Assembly (NCBI GenBank): GCA_904063045.1
Contig: CAJFCJ010000012.1
Location: forward strand, 1,488,001 to 1,552,000
DNA: 64,000 nucleotides
DNA from: Dimorphilus gyrociliatus
Lineage: Eukaryota; Annelida; Polychaeta; Dinophilidae
Direction: 5' to 3'
The notes under the pieces are model-generated. The model saw only the letters and a list, made by a program, of their open reading frames with translations, did no database searches and was not told where the DNA came from. Of this stretch, positions 22,844 to 35,444 are shown piece after piece. The position numbers were made by a program, and so were the translations under genes. Positions within the stretch are counted from its first letter, which is position 1, and every line of letters begins with the position of its first letter.

Positions 22844-25800
22844 ATGAGCAACGTTCGCAAACCGAGTAGTTGCGCTGGCGCTGGTGCGGGTGATTCGGCC
22901 AGTCCTCCTCCAAGTCCTTCTCCAGAAGAATCTGATGCTCTAACAGCAAATTTCGAAGCTAGTAGGGGATCATCCCCTCTTCCCACTGAGTACTTCAAGG
23001 TAGATCAATTTTTGGTTGTTTAATGTTTTATTTTTTTGAGTAAAAGAAAACCAACATGCTTGTGAATTGATTGCATTGAATTTCTTTATCAAATGTAGTT
23101 GCTTTTCTTTTACGCACTTTTTTTTGTTTTTGCATGAAAAATGTGCACGTTATCTTTCTTATCGAATCGTTGATTAAAGATAATAAGTTGGTGTAGGCCT
23201 AAAACAACAACAACAAAAAATATCACTCTAAGAATTATATTTGAGGTATTTTTCTGAGCATATGTTGCGCAACTGGTCTTATTCTATTTCATAGACGATG
23301 TAAGAGGCGGAGTCTATTGACGAGTCAAGTTCAGCTAACTACATGATTGGTATAGATGCCCTGGACGAGATATGAACAATATGTTCTATTTGCTTTCAAC
23401 CCTCGATAAAGATTTTATAATTTGTACTATACACCAAAAAAAAAAAAAAAATAATACAAAATTGTTATTCATCATTAATTAGATTCTCTTTCTCTCGCTC
23501 CCTCTCTCTCCCCAGATCACCTTTCTATTTACCTATATATCTTTTTATCTCTTAATACATTTCATTATGGCTTTTTTCTTTAAAATGTCAACTAAATTAA
23601 TCCCAACATCTCATTTTATCTTATACGCATGCAAAGCAAGAGACGTGTACAAAACACACCCTTTTTTTTTCCCACTTGAAAATTATTTAAATAAACAAAC
23701 ATGTATATATATATATATACTAATACATATATATATATATACAGTATATTTAATCTATGATTTTTTGCATTTGCATATGAACATTCTATTATTTCAATGC
23801 ATTCTTTTATTTCTATGAGCAATAAAATAGCATTTATATATGTTAATTAGTAATTCTCTTACATCATTTGGTTCTACTCTTTTATATTTGATTTTTATTC
23901 TTTGTATTAAATTATTTATATTATATTTGAAGTTTGTCAATTTTTTCTTATATATCAATCTTTTTCATTTATATAGAAGAAAGATAGTTCGGCGTCCATT
24001 AATATGGAAGGTAGTAGTGGTGGTTTAGATAAAAATCGTAAAGTTTACGTCACTCAACCTGGTCATCATAAGCCAAAACCTACTGGACCTTCTGGTAAAG
24101 CGTCGAAAGATAAGAATAAAGCGGATATAGCTAAAGAAATACATAAATGTAAAGAAGAGAACGCTTATCGTCTTGATTTATCTAAACAGCAGTTATCCGT
24201 TTTGCCAACAAGCGTTAAGGACCTTACGCAAATTTGCGAATTGTATCTTTACGGCAACAAATTGGCGTGTCTACCCCCAGAAATTGGGGTACTTCAACAA
24301 CTCAAGACTTTAGCTCTTAGCGAGAACTCCCTGACGAGTTTACCTGAGACGCTAGCGAGTTTACACTCCATTCGTGTCCTGGATCTAAGGCACAATAAAT
24401 TGACTGAAATTCCGGAGGTCGTTTACAAACTAACGTCACTTTGCACACTTTTCCTTAGATTCAATCGTATCCGCTTTGTCGGCGATGAAATATCTAAATT
24501 GACGGTGAGTTATTTCTTTTTTTTTAATTACAGACGACTGAAACATAACACCATTAATAACAATTAATTAACAGAAACTGGGGATGCTTAGTCTAAGAGA
24601 GAACAAGATTAAGCAGCTGCCCACAGGCATAGGTTGCCTCGTTAAATTAGTCACCTTTGATGCTTCTCATAACCAGTTAGAGCATATACCTGAAGAAATT
24701 GGACGATGTACTTTACTCTCCTCCCTCGAACTTCAGCACAACGAACTTATCGATTTGCCAGAATCGATAGGTAACCTCGTTCAACTAACACGTTTGGGCT
24801 TAAAATATAACCAATTGCGGGATATACCTCGTACACTATCTAACTGCAATCAATTAGAAGAGTTCAATGTTGAAGGAAACATTATACCTCAATTGCCCGA
24901 AGGTTTATTATCTAGTCTGACCAGAGTAACTAGTATTACTCTATCGCGGAATGCATTTGGCTCGTATCCGGTTGGAGGACCTTCACAATTTTGTTCGGCA
25001 GTCGTAAGTATTTTTTTGTTTTTCACTGGTTGTTTGTCGCTAGTTCACTAACTAGAGTTCAAGGTTCTCTTGTACTTGACGCGCTCGTTGTTTGTGAGAA
25101 CTCGAAATCAGACATGTTTCTCTTTCTATATACCATATATATGTCTCATTTTACTTTCCTCTTTCCTTCCGTCCATTATTGATTCGTTTTATTAAATTTC
25201 ATTTCTGCTTTCTCTTCCCAGAATATAAATATGGAGCATAATCAAATCAACAAGATACCTTTTGCCATCTTTTCGCAAGCAACTTATCTATCTAAATTAA
25301 ATATGAAAGACAACAAACTGACGTCATTACCATTAGACATGGGCCACTGGACTAATATGACAGAATTAAACCTGGGAACAAATCATTTAAACAAGATACC
25401 TGATGATATAAAGCATCTACAATCGCTAGAAGTTCTCGTACTTTCGAACAATTGCCTGCAACGATTACCAGTATCAATCGGCCATCTGCATAAGTTACGA
25501 GTTCTTGATCTCGAAGAGAACAAGCTGGAGGTGCTGCCAGATGAGATTGGTCACTTGACTTCATTGACCAATCTCGTCGTTCAATCTAATCAGCTAACTC
25601 AACTACCAAGGGCTATAGGACAGTTGCATAATTTAACATACTTATCAGCAGGAGAAAACGGATTGCATTCTTTACCGGAAGAAATCGGCAATCTCGATTC
25701 TCTGGAATCGTTATACATCAACGATAATCCGAACCTTCATCAATTGCCGTTCGAGTTGGCACTCTGTTCAAATCTGATAATAATGAGCATAGAGAATTGC

Positions 25801-25991
25801 CCATTATCTACCATTCCAACAGAGATTGTAGCTTCTGGACCGTCGCTTATCATTCAAGTAAATAATAATTACATTTCGATTTTTTTTATTCTTTTCTTTC
25901 TCGTTTATAATCTGTAATTTAACGCTCTTTCCCTTCTTTTATATTTCAGTATTTAAAGCTACAAGGTCCCTACACAGCTGGAAGGCATTAA
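22844..25991 (+). CDS. SHOC2: SHOC2 leucine-rich repeat scaffold
   Basis: Five exons, all joined in phase 0: 22844-22999, 23977-24504, 24575-25003, 25222-25857, 25950-25991; 596 residues (human 582). A low-complexity N-terminus is followed by about twenty leucine-rich repeats, with blocks nearly identical to other animals: [56 protein letters not shown] and [17 protein letters not shown]. The last exon gives [14 protein letters not shown], matching the family's conserved C-terminus. SHOC2 binds MRAS and PP1 and promotes RAF dephosphorylation in the RAS-MAPK pathway. The first exon is Ser/Pro/Ala-rich and is not conserved; its ATG is supported by frame and by the donor GTAGAT rather than by homology. 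AATAAA signals lie about 280 bases after the stop. Confidence 0.96.
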
Positions 25992-26616
25992 TGATAATCA
26001 TACGTTTAAAGAAAAAAAGAATCATGCAGACGTTCTAAATGTGTTACAAATGTGCTCACGTTATGCACTTACACAACACACCTTGTTTTCTTCCGATCGC
26101 CCAAAAATACGAAGTCGTTATAAATTATTATCCGTGTATAATCCTGTTGATCTTTTATTAGTTATTATAATAACAACTACAACAAATATTCCATAAAAAA
26201 CAATATATTATAGTTATTGCCTACCAATTTGTCGTCGATAAAGTGGTTGAGCCGTATTATATTTTTATAATAAAATAATTATTGCCAGAAAACAAACAAA
26301 ACAAACAATTTAAATGTCTTCTATTAAAATACAAACAAATTAAAAACAAAGGAAAAAATATTCCGCTAGATGGCACTTTTGTATATAGTATACAGAAGGA
26401 ACAATCCATCTTTTCTTTTCCCGCGTTAAATTAATAATTACTAAAGTTAAATAATGATTTTCCTTTCACTGATTGAAAAGGAAATTGTATAGACTTTTTA
26501 AATAAAAAATAATAGGTATCACTACAGCGGGACGTAAGTGATATATGTGAACCAGCAAATGTGAAATGTCGATAAAAAGCGAGAAAGGATTGTTTTCGAC
26601 ATTAATTCTATTGGAA
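25992..26616 (+). other. Intergenic between SHOC2 and kringle gene
   Basis: Same-strand spacer with the SHOC2 3' UTR and a short upstream region of the next gene. Nothing else is recognised. Confidence 0.4.
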
Positions 26617-28788
26617 ATGAGCTTGACGAAGTTTATTATAACTATTGGCTTGTTAGCAAGCTCAATCGACGACTGTCAAGGGAAAAGGGGATTGATTAAA
26701 GGTAAAATATATTATTAACTCATTTTTCTTTTCCATCAGTCATCTTAGTTTTCCCTTTAGTTTTATTTTTTTTTCTTTACCTAATTTCTAGAATGTAAAG
26801 TATCCGATGTCGGATTCGATTATCAAGGTAAGGAATTTCGAAAGACCACTTCCGGTAGAGATTGCCAAAGATGGGATTCTCAGGAACCTCACCCACACGA
26901 TTACACAGCTGAAGACTTTCCTGAATATAGTACAGTTTATCTTTGCTTTTGTTTTCACAAAAAATACTCTGTTATTTACAATTTATTGTGAAAAATAGGT
27001 CTAAAAGAAGCCAGCAATTACTGCAGAAATCCTGAAGAAGAAGAGGACGGCCCGTGGTGCTTTACCCAAGATCCTGATGTAGAATGGGAAATTTGCAGTG
27101 TACCTAAATGTCATGATAAACCCGAATGCCGTTTTACGGAAAAAGCCGTTGAATATAAAGGATCCCTCTCCAAGAGTTGGGACGGCACTGACTGTCTGTT
27201 TTGGAATGAACTTTCAACCTCAATTGAGGGAGTTAACGAGAAAGATAAGAACTTCTGTAGAAATCCGAATGGAATGTGGGAAGGTCCAGGTTGTTATGTT
27301 GCTGAAAATGTATGGCGACTATGTGAAATTGAGTATTGTAAACGTAAGATAATTGTTTATTTGTTTCTATTTCGGATTGACCCTTTTTGTTTAACTTATC
27401 AATCTTTCACAGCCGCTACTCAATGTAAAAGAACTCAGACAGGAGCTGAATACAGCGGTTCTTTAGCTGTCACTAAATCTGGCAGACCCTGCCAAAGATG
27501 GGACACGCAAGCTCCGCATAATCACTCGTTTAATAATCCTGAACAATTTCCAGAGGAAACCTTATCAGAAGTTTCCAATTTTTGTAGAAATCCCGACAAC
27601 TCCCCTGATGGTCCTTGGTGTTTAACCCTAGACCCAGATATTATAAGGGAATCGTGCCATATACCAATATGCGATAATTGCGCCCCAAAACAACAGCCAA
27701 GAGCCTATTTTGGAAATAAAAAAACAACTTCAACAGGTAAAGACTGTCGATTGTGGAGTTTGCATTATAACGAATCCGAATCGACAAGATTTCCCGACAG
27801 TAGTGTTAAATCGGCAGAAAATTTCTGTAGAAATCCAACAAATAACGGTAACGGTCCATGGTGTTTCATTGATGCCGATGGGTCAACTGAAAGCTGTAAC
27901 ATTAATACATGCAAAAGTAGCGCTGTAGTTAAACATATACTACATATTGGGCTGGATGGATTTAAGCTGGACTGCGTTCCACCCACCAAATATCCCAATC
28001 TTAATAATTTGAAAAAAACAGCATCTTGGACTTACACTAAAGCTAGAACAACAATTCTGGCATCCTCAGCACCTGGTTGGTCGGAAGCCTTGTGTGGAAT
28101 GTCACCAGAGAGGACAGGTATATTATACAATGCATGGCTTCCACCATGGCAGGGTATGATTACTTCGATTCCAGTGACTCCAACCTCTGGAGCAGATTAT
28201 CCAATACCGTGCGCATTTAGGGTTCTTCGTGAACACGACGAATATATTCAAACTGGCGCTTTGTACGGTTGGGAATGGATAAAGAATATTGCAGGCACAG
28301 GTATGCCTGGAACAATGCATAAAGATGAATTCTGCAAGCCTCAAGGTATCATATGCGACAGAAATATCACAGAAACTCTCAAAGAGTATATACCGGAAAT
28401 AGTTAAAGCATCTGAAAGGAGCTATACTTTTGCTCATCTAGATAGTCTTGACGGTGCTGGTCATAGTCATTCCTGGTGTTCAGACCAATATTTTGATGCT
28501 ATTGAAGAAATAGATAAACTTGTTGGAGAATTACTCTCCATTCTGTCGGACGAAGTTCTTCTCATAATTAACTCTGATCACGGTGGGGTAGGTACTGATC
28601 ACGGTAATTATTTTGATGATACAATCCAAGTTCCGCTCTTCTTCCGTGGACCTGGAATCAAACGAGATTACGAAATGAAGGCTTCAGCCAGAAATCGAGA
28701 CATTTTACCAACAGTAGCCCATTTATTGGGTATTCAAGCTAACCCTCATTGGGATGGTCGTTTATTGAAGGAAATATTAGACTTGTAA
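26617..28788 (+). CDS. Secreted multi-kringle protein with alkaline-phosphatase-superfamily domain
   Basis: Four exons, all phase-1 junctions: 26617-26701, 26792-26929, 26999-27343, 27413-28788; 647 residues. Exon 1 encodes a hydrophobic signal peptide. Four kringle-like modules follow, each with the Cys pattern and blocks such as [17 protein letters not shown] and DGPWC; the second is more divergent. The C-terminal half is a type I phosphodiesterase / nucleotide pyrophosphatase-like domain: HIGLDG with D371, the likely nucleophile region SSAPGW with S407/S408, [10 protein letters not shown] with D536 and H540, and INSDHGG with D578 and H579, then DHG. All expected metal-ligand positions appear occupied, so an active secreted hydrolase is plausible; the substrate is unknown. 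Kringles normally bind proteins or glycans and could target the enzyme to the cell surface or matrix. ORFs beginning inside exon 3 are read-through artefacts. Confidence 0.87.
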
Positions 28789-29120
28789 TCAAAATAATAA
28801 TAAAAAATCGCTCTTTATATATATATAGAAAAAAACAGAGTAATAATAAAGTAACTCTAATATGAAAACAATTTCAATAATGCACTAAATTCAGCAATGG
28901 GAAGGGAGCTTTTTCTTTTCAGGGAAGCTTTATAAGCAGTTATTTTATTGTTTTTCATTTTTCTAATCATCCTGTAAAAGAAGAGAAAAAGGAAATAATG
29001 AAAGACAATCGTCTAAAAATAAATGGGATATTTTTTGTCTTAATTGCAATTAACAAAAGTAATTTATTAAGAGTTAATTGCTAAGCAAAAAAGAGAAGGC
29101 GGAAACAATAAATACGTGAA
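28789..29120. other. Short convergent 3' intergenic region
   Basis: A 332-base spacer with polyadenylation-like AATAAA on both strands. Nothing else is seen. Confidence 0.5.
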
Positions 29121-30632
29121 TTATTGTTTAAGTGATAATTTCAAATTAGTTGTATTAAAATTTTGAAAGACAGAAATACGTGCCCATTCTTGGTCTTCTA
29201 CACCTTCCATTCCATCTTGTTCCAAGCCTCTATCAGTGTTAACTTTAGAACTAAAAGATTCGAGAAGCTGTGCAGAAGTAGATAACGTATAGGATTATAT
29301 TAATTAAAAAAAGCTGAAAGTCATAGAGTTAAGGTTAAGTGTCATGAGGGAAAAGATTCCGGTTTTAGCGTCACATGAGCTAATATATATTATAAATATG
29401 TCTATTATGAATAAATTACGTACAATATTTACGCAAATGGCTTAAGAAGTAGCTCTGTTGGGTTTTAGCATTCATTTTGAACACATTTGATGACATAATT
29501 ACTTTATTATAAAAGTACTTGTCAAGAGAATTTTAGTCAGGTTTAAAGATAATTAAATAACTTACTTCATCTCTCTTTTCGGCATCAGTTTTCGTTTTAA
29601 CTTCCGATTCAAACTTATATTTGCTTGCTCTTGGCTTATCTGGATGATCGCTAAGATTATCCATATCAGTCGGCTTTAAGTCGATTGTTCTGAGAGGTTT
29701 GTTTCCACCTTGTTCCCACTCATCAGGTGTCATAGAAGGCTCCCACAGAGCTTTTGTTGGAGGAAAAATATCGTCTTGGAAATATTCCATTTTACGCCTA
29801 GGAACAGTAATGGGAATAGGTTCGATAGTTGAACGCGTAAGGCGTAAAATTCTAGCAAATTCGACAGCCTTAACATTACATTCAGTTTTAGGTAAAAGAC
29901 CAAAACCCTGATGGGCTCCGTCACCTTTTATGTCCGATAAACGAGACAAGTAGGGAGCTTCGTTAATTGCTTCAAAAGCGAATATAGTTCCATCACCCTT
30001 TAACAAAAGTAAAATTTAATCGCTACAACGACAAACCAAAGAAGCTTACTCGGCCAGTTGCGAATATTGTTCGACTATCTTCGTCGTATAGCATCATAAG
30101 CGTTGCCGGCGATACATCTATTTCTTCGCATGCAAGACTAACTCCTTGCAAATTAACAGCATCGAATATAGATATATTTCTTGTTTGTTGCCTTGTGAAG
30201 TTACTAACAGCTAGTTTGTCACCACCACAAACATATTGGATTCTTCCCCCTCGGCTATTTTCAATTATTGCGGAAGCTTGCTGTTTAATTAAAACCGGTC
30301 TCCTAAATAAACATAATTAGCAGGATTATATAAAATCAGCTTACCTTCACTGGATCTACAGATTTCCTTGGCTCATAAACCCTGATTTTCGAATCTTTAC
30401 ACAGGGTAACACACTCTGAACCATTCGGATGCCATGATAAGTTGAAGATAACATCCGTGTGACCATTTAAAGTGTGTGAGCAAGACTTTTTGTCTAGATT
30501 CCATATTTTCACTGTAAAATCGAAAGAACCACTAGCTAAAACATCCTTCGCTAACGGATGAAATTTGATGAAGTAGATCTTGTCGGAGTGATCTAAAAGG
30601 GTAAAATGTTAAAAATAGAATAAAGTATACTG

Positions 30633-30682
<50 letters not shown>

Positions 30683-33538
30683 TTACCCCTGAGGGAAAAT
30701 TGTGGTTCTTTCAAAGTCTCTTCTAGACCCTCTGTAGGAATAGTCCAAATATTTATGGTAGATTCTTCAGTACCAATGGCAATTCGGCACTCATTAAATG
30801 GATCGAATGCGAGGTCAGTAACATTGGAACCGTTGTGTAAAACAGGAAGACCAGTTACTGGTAGCTTGCCGTATTTTGACAGCTAATAAATAGAGAAAGC
30901 AGATAGAATATTTATCTTCAAGAAAAATGATAGTAATTTGCAAGTGTTAACCTCTAGAACAGCTACACAACCTCCAGGACCATTCAATGGGAGAGCACAA
31001 CGTTTCCTGTTAACCGAAAATCCATCACTCTCACCAGGGATAGTTTTGCTTAGATTTTGTAAGTTTACAATATGGTAATTTTTGTGTAATGGTTTTCCTT
31101 GTAAATGTTTAAATTTTGAGATTCTCTGAGTTTGAAACTTTGCGCCGCCTGGCTTTTTTACAACAGGTGTGACATCATTTTTTATTTCAACCTCTGCTGT
31201 TTTCTCGGCTGCCCTTTCCTCAGACTTTTCAGGCGCTTCTGCTTCCATTCCAACAGGTTTTTTCACGTTCTTTAATTTAATTTGAGCAAACGATGGCTCT
31301 AATTGTTCCACATTACTGCCTTTGTCAGTCACAGCAACGGAATGTCGAAGCTTAACATTAAAAGGTGAAGATGATCCATTACTTTCTGAATTTGGCTTTT
31401 CCCTGCGGAGTGGATCGACATGGCGAAGTTTTACTTCTTCTACCGATTGTGTCTTTTGCAATTTAGAATGCGAATTCTTGTCAACTTCTTCTACAGTCTT
31501 TGTAGGAGGTTCCGGCATTTGTTGATTTTTCTTTGTTGGGTCTAGACTTATTTTGGACAATGGAACAATAGCTCCTGACATCCAAGAAGTCGATGTCATA
31601 GATGGCACGGAACAATTCGTATCCGGAAAGATATCAGCATGAAAGTCGTAATACGATTTTCTTGGAACAATGTAAGGTACAGGAATGATGTTGTGCGATG
31701 CCAGCAACAATACGCGATTAACTTCACCGGACATAACATTCATAGACTTCTTAGGAGCAAGAGCAGCTCCTTTAAACTGCTGAACGCTGTCAATAGACGC
31801 TACATAGGGATATTTTTACAAATTTAATAAAGCCGTATAATAAAGTAACAAGTAATAATTATCTGTTAAGTTACCCTCAGTTAAAAATGGATCTTTTTCC
31901 TGAGTTTCCATAAAAGAGATCATAGTATCACCCTATAATATAATAAGAATATTAATATTAACAATATTAAACTGATGGTCAATTTTAATTTCAATTAAAT
32001 GAAATATTGATCTGTATTAAAGTTTACCTTTCCGGCTAGGAAAAGCATATTCGTGTCAGGATCATAGAGTGGAATGAGAATTCTAAAGTGAAATAATAAT
32101 ACTGTTTAACTATATTTTAATAAAAACAAGGATATGGAAGAAAAATAGTATAAAATAGAAATAATATAACGAACCCATTATTATTTCCTGCTTCACGAGT
32201 TATTAGAGGAGAGTTAAATTTTCTAATATCATAAATATTTACTTCCCTTGACCGTTTCTATTGAAGAAACATAAACAACAAATGAAATTAGATAATACTA
32301 TATTAAAAGTAAAAAGAAAAACAACCTCAGAGAATCCTGTGCTTATGGTATAATTTCCGTCGCCGCACCAAAGACTTCTTGAATCTCTGATACCTGCATG
32401 TCCATTAGTTGAATTTGCAAGGCAATTTTTTCGTGGATCAATAATTCTTATTTTTCTATCCTTGCAGGAGCTTACAAGTAAACTTCCGTCTCCTTTCCAA
32501 GATATACTCTGTACTTGGTCGGTATGTTCATTGAACTCTACAATAAATCAGGAAAGTTAAATGGCCACTCAGAGTATATATATAACGTAACAGTATATTA
32601 CCGAAAAAGCATTTGTTGGCCTCTACGTCGTAAACCGATACAGAATGAGCAGAGGCGGTAGCAATAATATCACTTGCACAAGGATGCCAAAGTATCCTCT
32701 CAATCCTCTTGGAGAGGGCGCAAAGTTGTTTGTGGGGGTTACTTATACTCTCGGTAAAATCCTCTTGTGGTAACTTCCATAACTTAGCTGTACAATCAGT
32801 CGATGAAGTTGCCAATAAACAATCATCAAATGGTGAAAAATCGAAATCTGTGACGAATTCTGTATGAAAAAAAAAAGAACGATTAGTCAAATAAAAATAG
32901 AGAAAAATAAAGAATAGAAAAGATAAATAGATATTTTTGAAAAGGATAGAAAAGGTTTTATAAAATATATTTTCTTTTATACCTGAATGTGCCAGAATTT
33001 CGTGAGTGGTCCTCTCTACTTTTCCAGTATGTTTTAGGGATACTACACCCAATGAACCACCACCTTGAATAAATCAATTAATAATTAATAACCTAAAATT
33101 GTCAATATGGGTGTGTTTTATAATAGAATATTTACAGATATGTATATACAAATATAAATATAATAGATTATAATGGATGTATTTGTAAATATTTGGAATA
33201 TTTGTAAGGAAACTAACTCGATGTGTTGTAGGCAATATACTTGGCACTGCATTGAATGTGATTACCAGCACAATTTAATAAATTAGCCGAGTTTACGTCA
33301 GTTATCCATTGCTGTACATAAAACGGAAAGTAGTCTTAATATAAAAGCTATACAAGCACGAAACAATAAATTATTGCAGTGTAGTACGTGCCGATAAAAC
33401 GGTCCATACTCATTAGCAATGCCAATTTATTGTTTTATAATCTAGTATAAACAATTTTATAAATATCGAGGCACTTACGTCCTTTTTTGGAATCTTTGGA
33501 GCAGAGTTTTTAAATTTTGACACGTTTCTCCAGGCCAT
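29121..33538 (-). CDS. CORO7: Coronin-7 (POD-1), two-propeller coronin
   Basis: Fourteen exons in transcript order: 33538-33479, 33311-33218, 33063-32983, 32859-32602, 32537-32326, 32257-32175, 32082-32028, 31932-31875, 31799-30952, 30882-30687, 30592-30345, 30280-30050, 29997-29566, 29267-29121; 1000 residues (human 925). Both coronin units are present: the first from MAWRNVSKFK through FSPFDDCLLATSSTD, GHAGIRDSRSLWCG and a linker rich in Lys/Glu; the second with ILASGSFDFTVKIW-like WD repeats and GLLPKTECNVKAVEFARILR. The C-terminus ends in the acidic, Trp-containing GMEGVEDQEW block typical of coronin-7. The protein acts at the Golgi in traffic and in actin regulation. The 64-base intron 30281-30344 must use the AG after AATTAAACAG; the earlier TTTAG would shift the frame. 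Intron 10 (30593-30686) contains a (TA)n run. Confidence 0.94.
30639..30679. repeat. TA dinucleotide microsatellite in a coronin-7 intron
   Basis: Perfect alternating TA run of about 40 bases inside intron 10 of the coronin-7 gene, immediately upstream (on the minus strand, downstream) of the exon 10 donor. Confidence 0.9.
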
Positions 33539-35444
33539 TTTTCTCTTACTTTAAAAAATAAGTTTAGGTCAACACAAAATAGACAGCGCAATAAATTTAT
33601 AAATAGGATTCAAGCAATTATATAATCGTAGGCCGTCGTAGAACTTCCGTAAACAGATCCCAGGTGACTTGAATTGCCAAGATATAAATTTCCTTATCCA
33701 AGTTCTCGCTATAGTTTTTAAACTGCTATTAACGATTCTTATCGTCAAACAATAGATTTCCCTACTTATTCGTCTGTCTTGTGATGATTCATGTGAGGCG
33801 GTTCATGAATGAGCGATAATCCAGCGATTTGACCCGAATTGACCTCTTTTGCATTGATAAATGGACAGGGATAAATTTGTAGTTGTATATACTATTATCT
33901 AATCCATTTGTCAATAAATTATGCAATAAAAATTTAAATTTTACATATCTAAAAAGTCGAATGATATCCCTTTTATCAAAGTATCAAAAAAATGGCGATC
34001 ACCGCCTAAATTTGAATTCATTCATGTCAAAGCTTGAATAGAATATTATAATTGAAAAGACTTCAGCGTTGATTGCTTCTATTAAATATTTATAAGAAAT
34101 CTTTAAATAGCATTTGTAGGTAAATAAATACGAATAACCATACATTTCCAAGATGAGAATAATTGGAAAGCAATGTTTTCAATTTCAATTTAGTAGAAAA
34201 ATAAATAAAGTTAAGATTTGTGTATTTTGGAAAAAGCTAATATGACAAATTAATTCTAAATCAAGCAGGGTTTTTTTAGATAGAATATAAACAGAATATC
34301 AGATAAGACTTAATTGAAATAGCTTACAAAAGAACATTCGAAAAAGAATACATATTGTATGCGTTACGATACATTATTCTTTTGTTCTTTTCGTGTATAT
34401 GGTATGAATCAATTTTCGTTCCATTTTCTCCAATACTCACATTAGTAGTTATTTAATAAGTTGAGAATAATCATCTTAGGAGACTCTTTAAATTAGTAGA
34501 TTAATTGGTTTGTGACAGTTTTAGTCTATATCCATTAGTTTATTCTCCAGAGTGAACTTCTACGTCCCAACTTTACTTAATTTACGTTTAAATCTCAAAA
34601 TCTCTATAGGATTAAGTTTACGGTAAATTTACCCTTGTTTTTTCCACCCATAGTTTTATATTTCTCAAAAATTCTTAATGATTTAGGCAAAAAGATAGCT
34701 TTTTATCTTTAGTAGAATTTTTATTTTATTTCTTATCGAGATAAAAGAGCTCATTCATCTCATTGGAGTTTTATCTTTATATTTGTTACTAAATCATCGA
34801 ATTTTTCTAGGATAGAATCCAAGATTTCTTAGTAATATTATTTAAACTTCTTATGTTTATTGACTTGGAATTCTAAACAGTGTTTAAGGGCTGTTTTCTT
34901 TATAAACAAACCGAAGCTAATTTGGAGCATCTTTTTTAAATAATTCTATTTTTACAAAACTTAGAATAGAAACATTCTTCTTCTGTGACCTATTTTAAGG
35001 TGCATTAACCTAAACAGGATACAATTTTATCCTTAGTGGCATTGATCTATGATTGTTAGTTCCTTATCTATATATTAATCGACTGATGTGTTCATTTATC
35101 AATTATGAACTTTAATCTAACAAAGATGGGATGCTTGAAACTCTTTTGAAAGTTACTTAAAATTCCCTGGTGATGATTGGTTAAGAAGTTTGAAAATCTT
35201 TTTTATCGAAGTTCTGTTTGGTTTGGTTATTTGTCTTTAGAGAAATATGCAAAACTGAGGTAATTTTTTTGAATAAAAATGATGGTTAATAGAAATGTTA
35301 CTCCGAGCGATAATATCACATTAAATGTTGCAAATATCAGCAGAAACGAATTTCAGTCCTGTACGCCACCTATAAATTCCAAACTGGAATGTGAAGGTCA
35401 CGCAGCCCTACCTTTTCACTTTTTCATCATTAAGTCGGTCTAAT
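33539..35444. other. Divergent intergenic region between coronin-7 and ABCD
   Basis: 1.9 kb of AT-rich sequence containing both promoters. No gene, RNA or repeat family is recognised. Confidence 0.4.
35371..35400 (+). promoter_or_regulatory. Possible core promoter of the ABCD gene
   Basis: TATAAA at 35371-35376 lies 74 bases before the start codon. An AGGTCA nuclear-receptor-type half site sits at 35395-35400. This is a sequence resemblance only; no transcription start is known. Confidence 0.3.
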
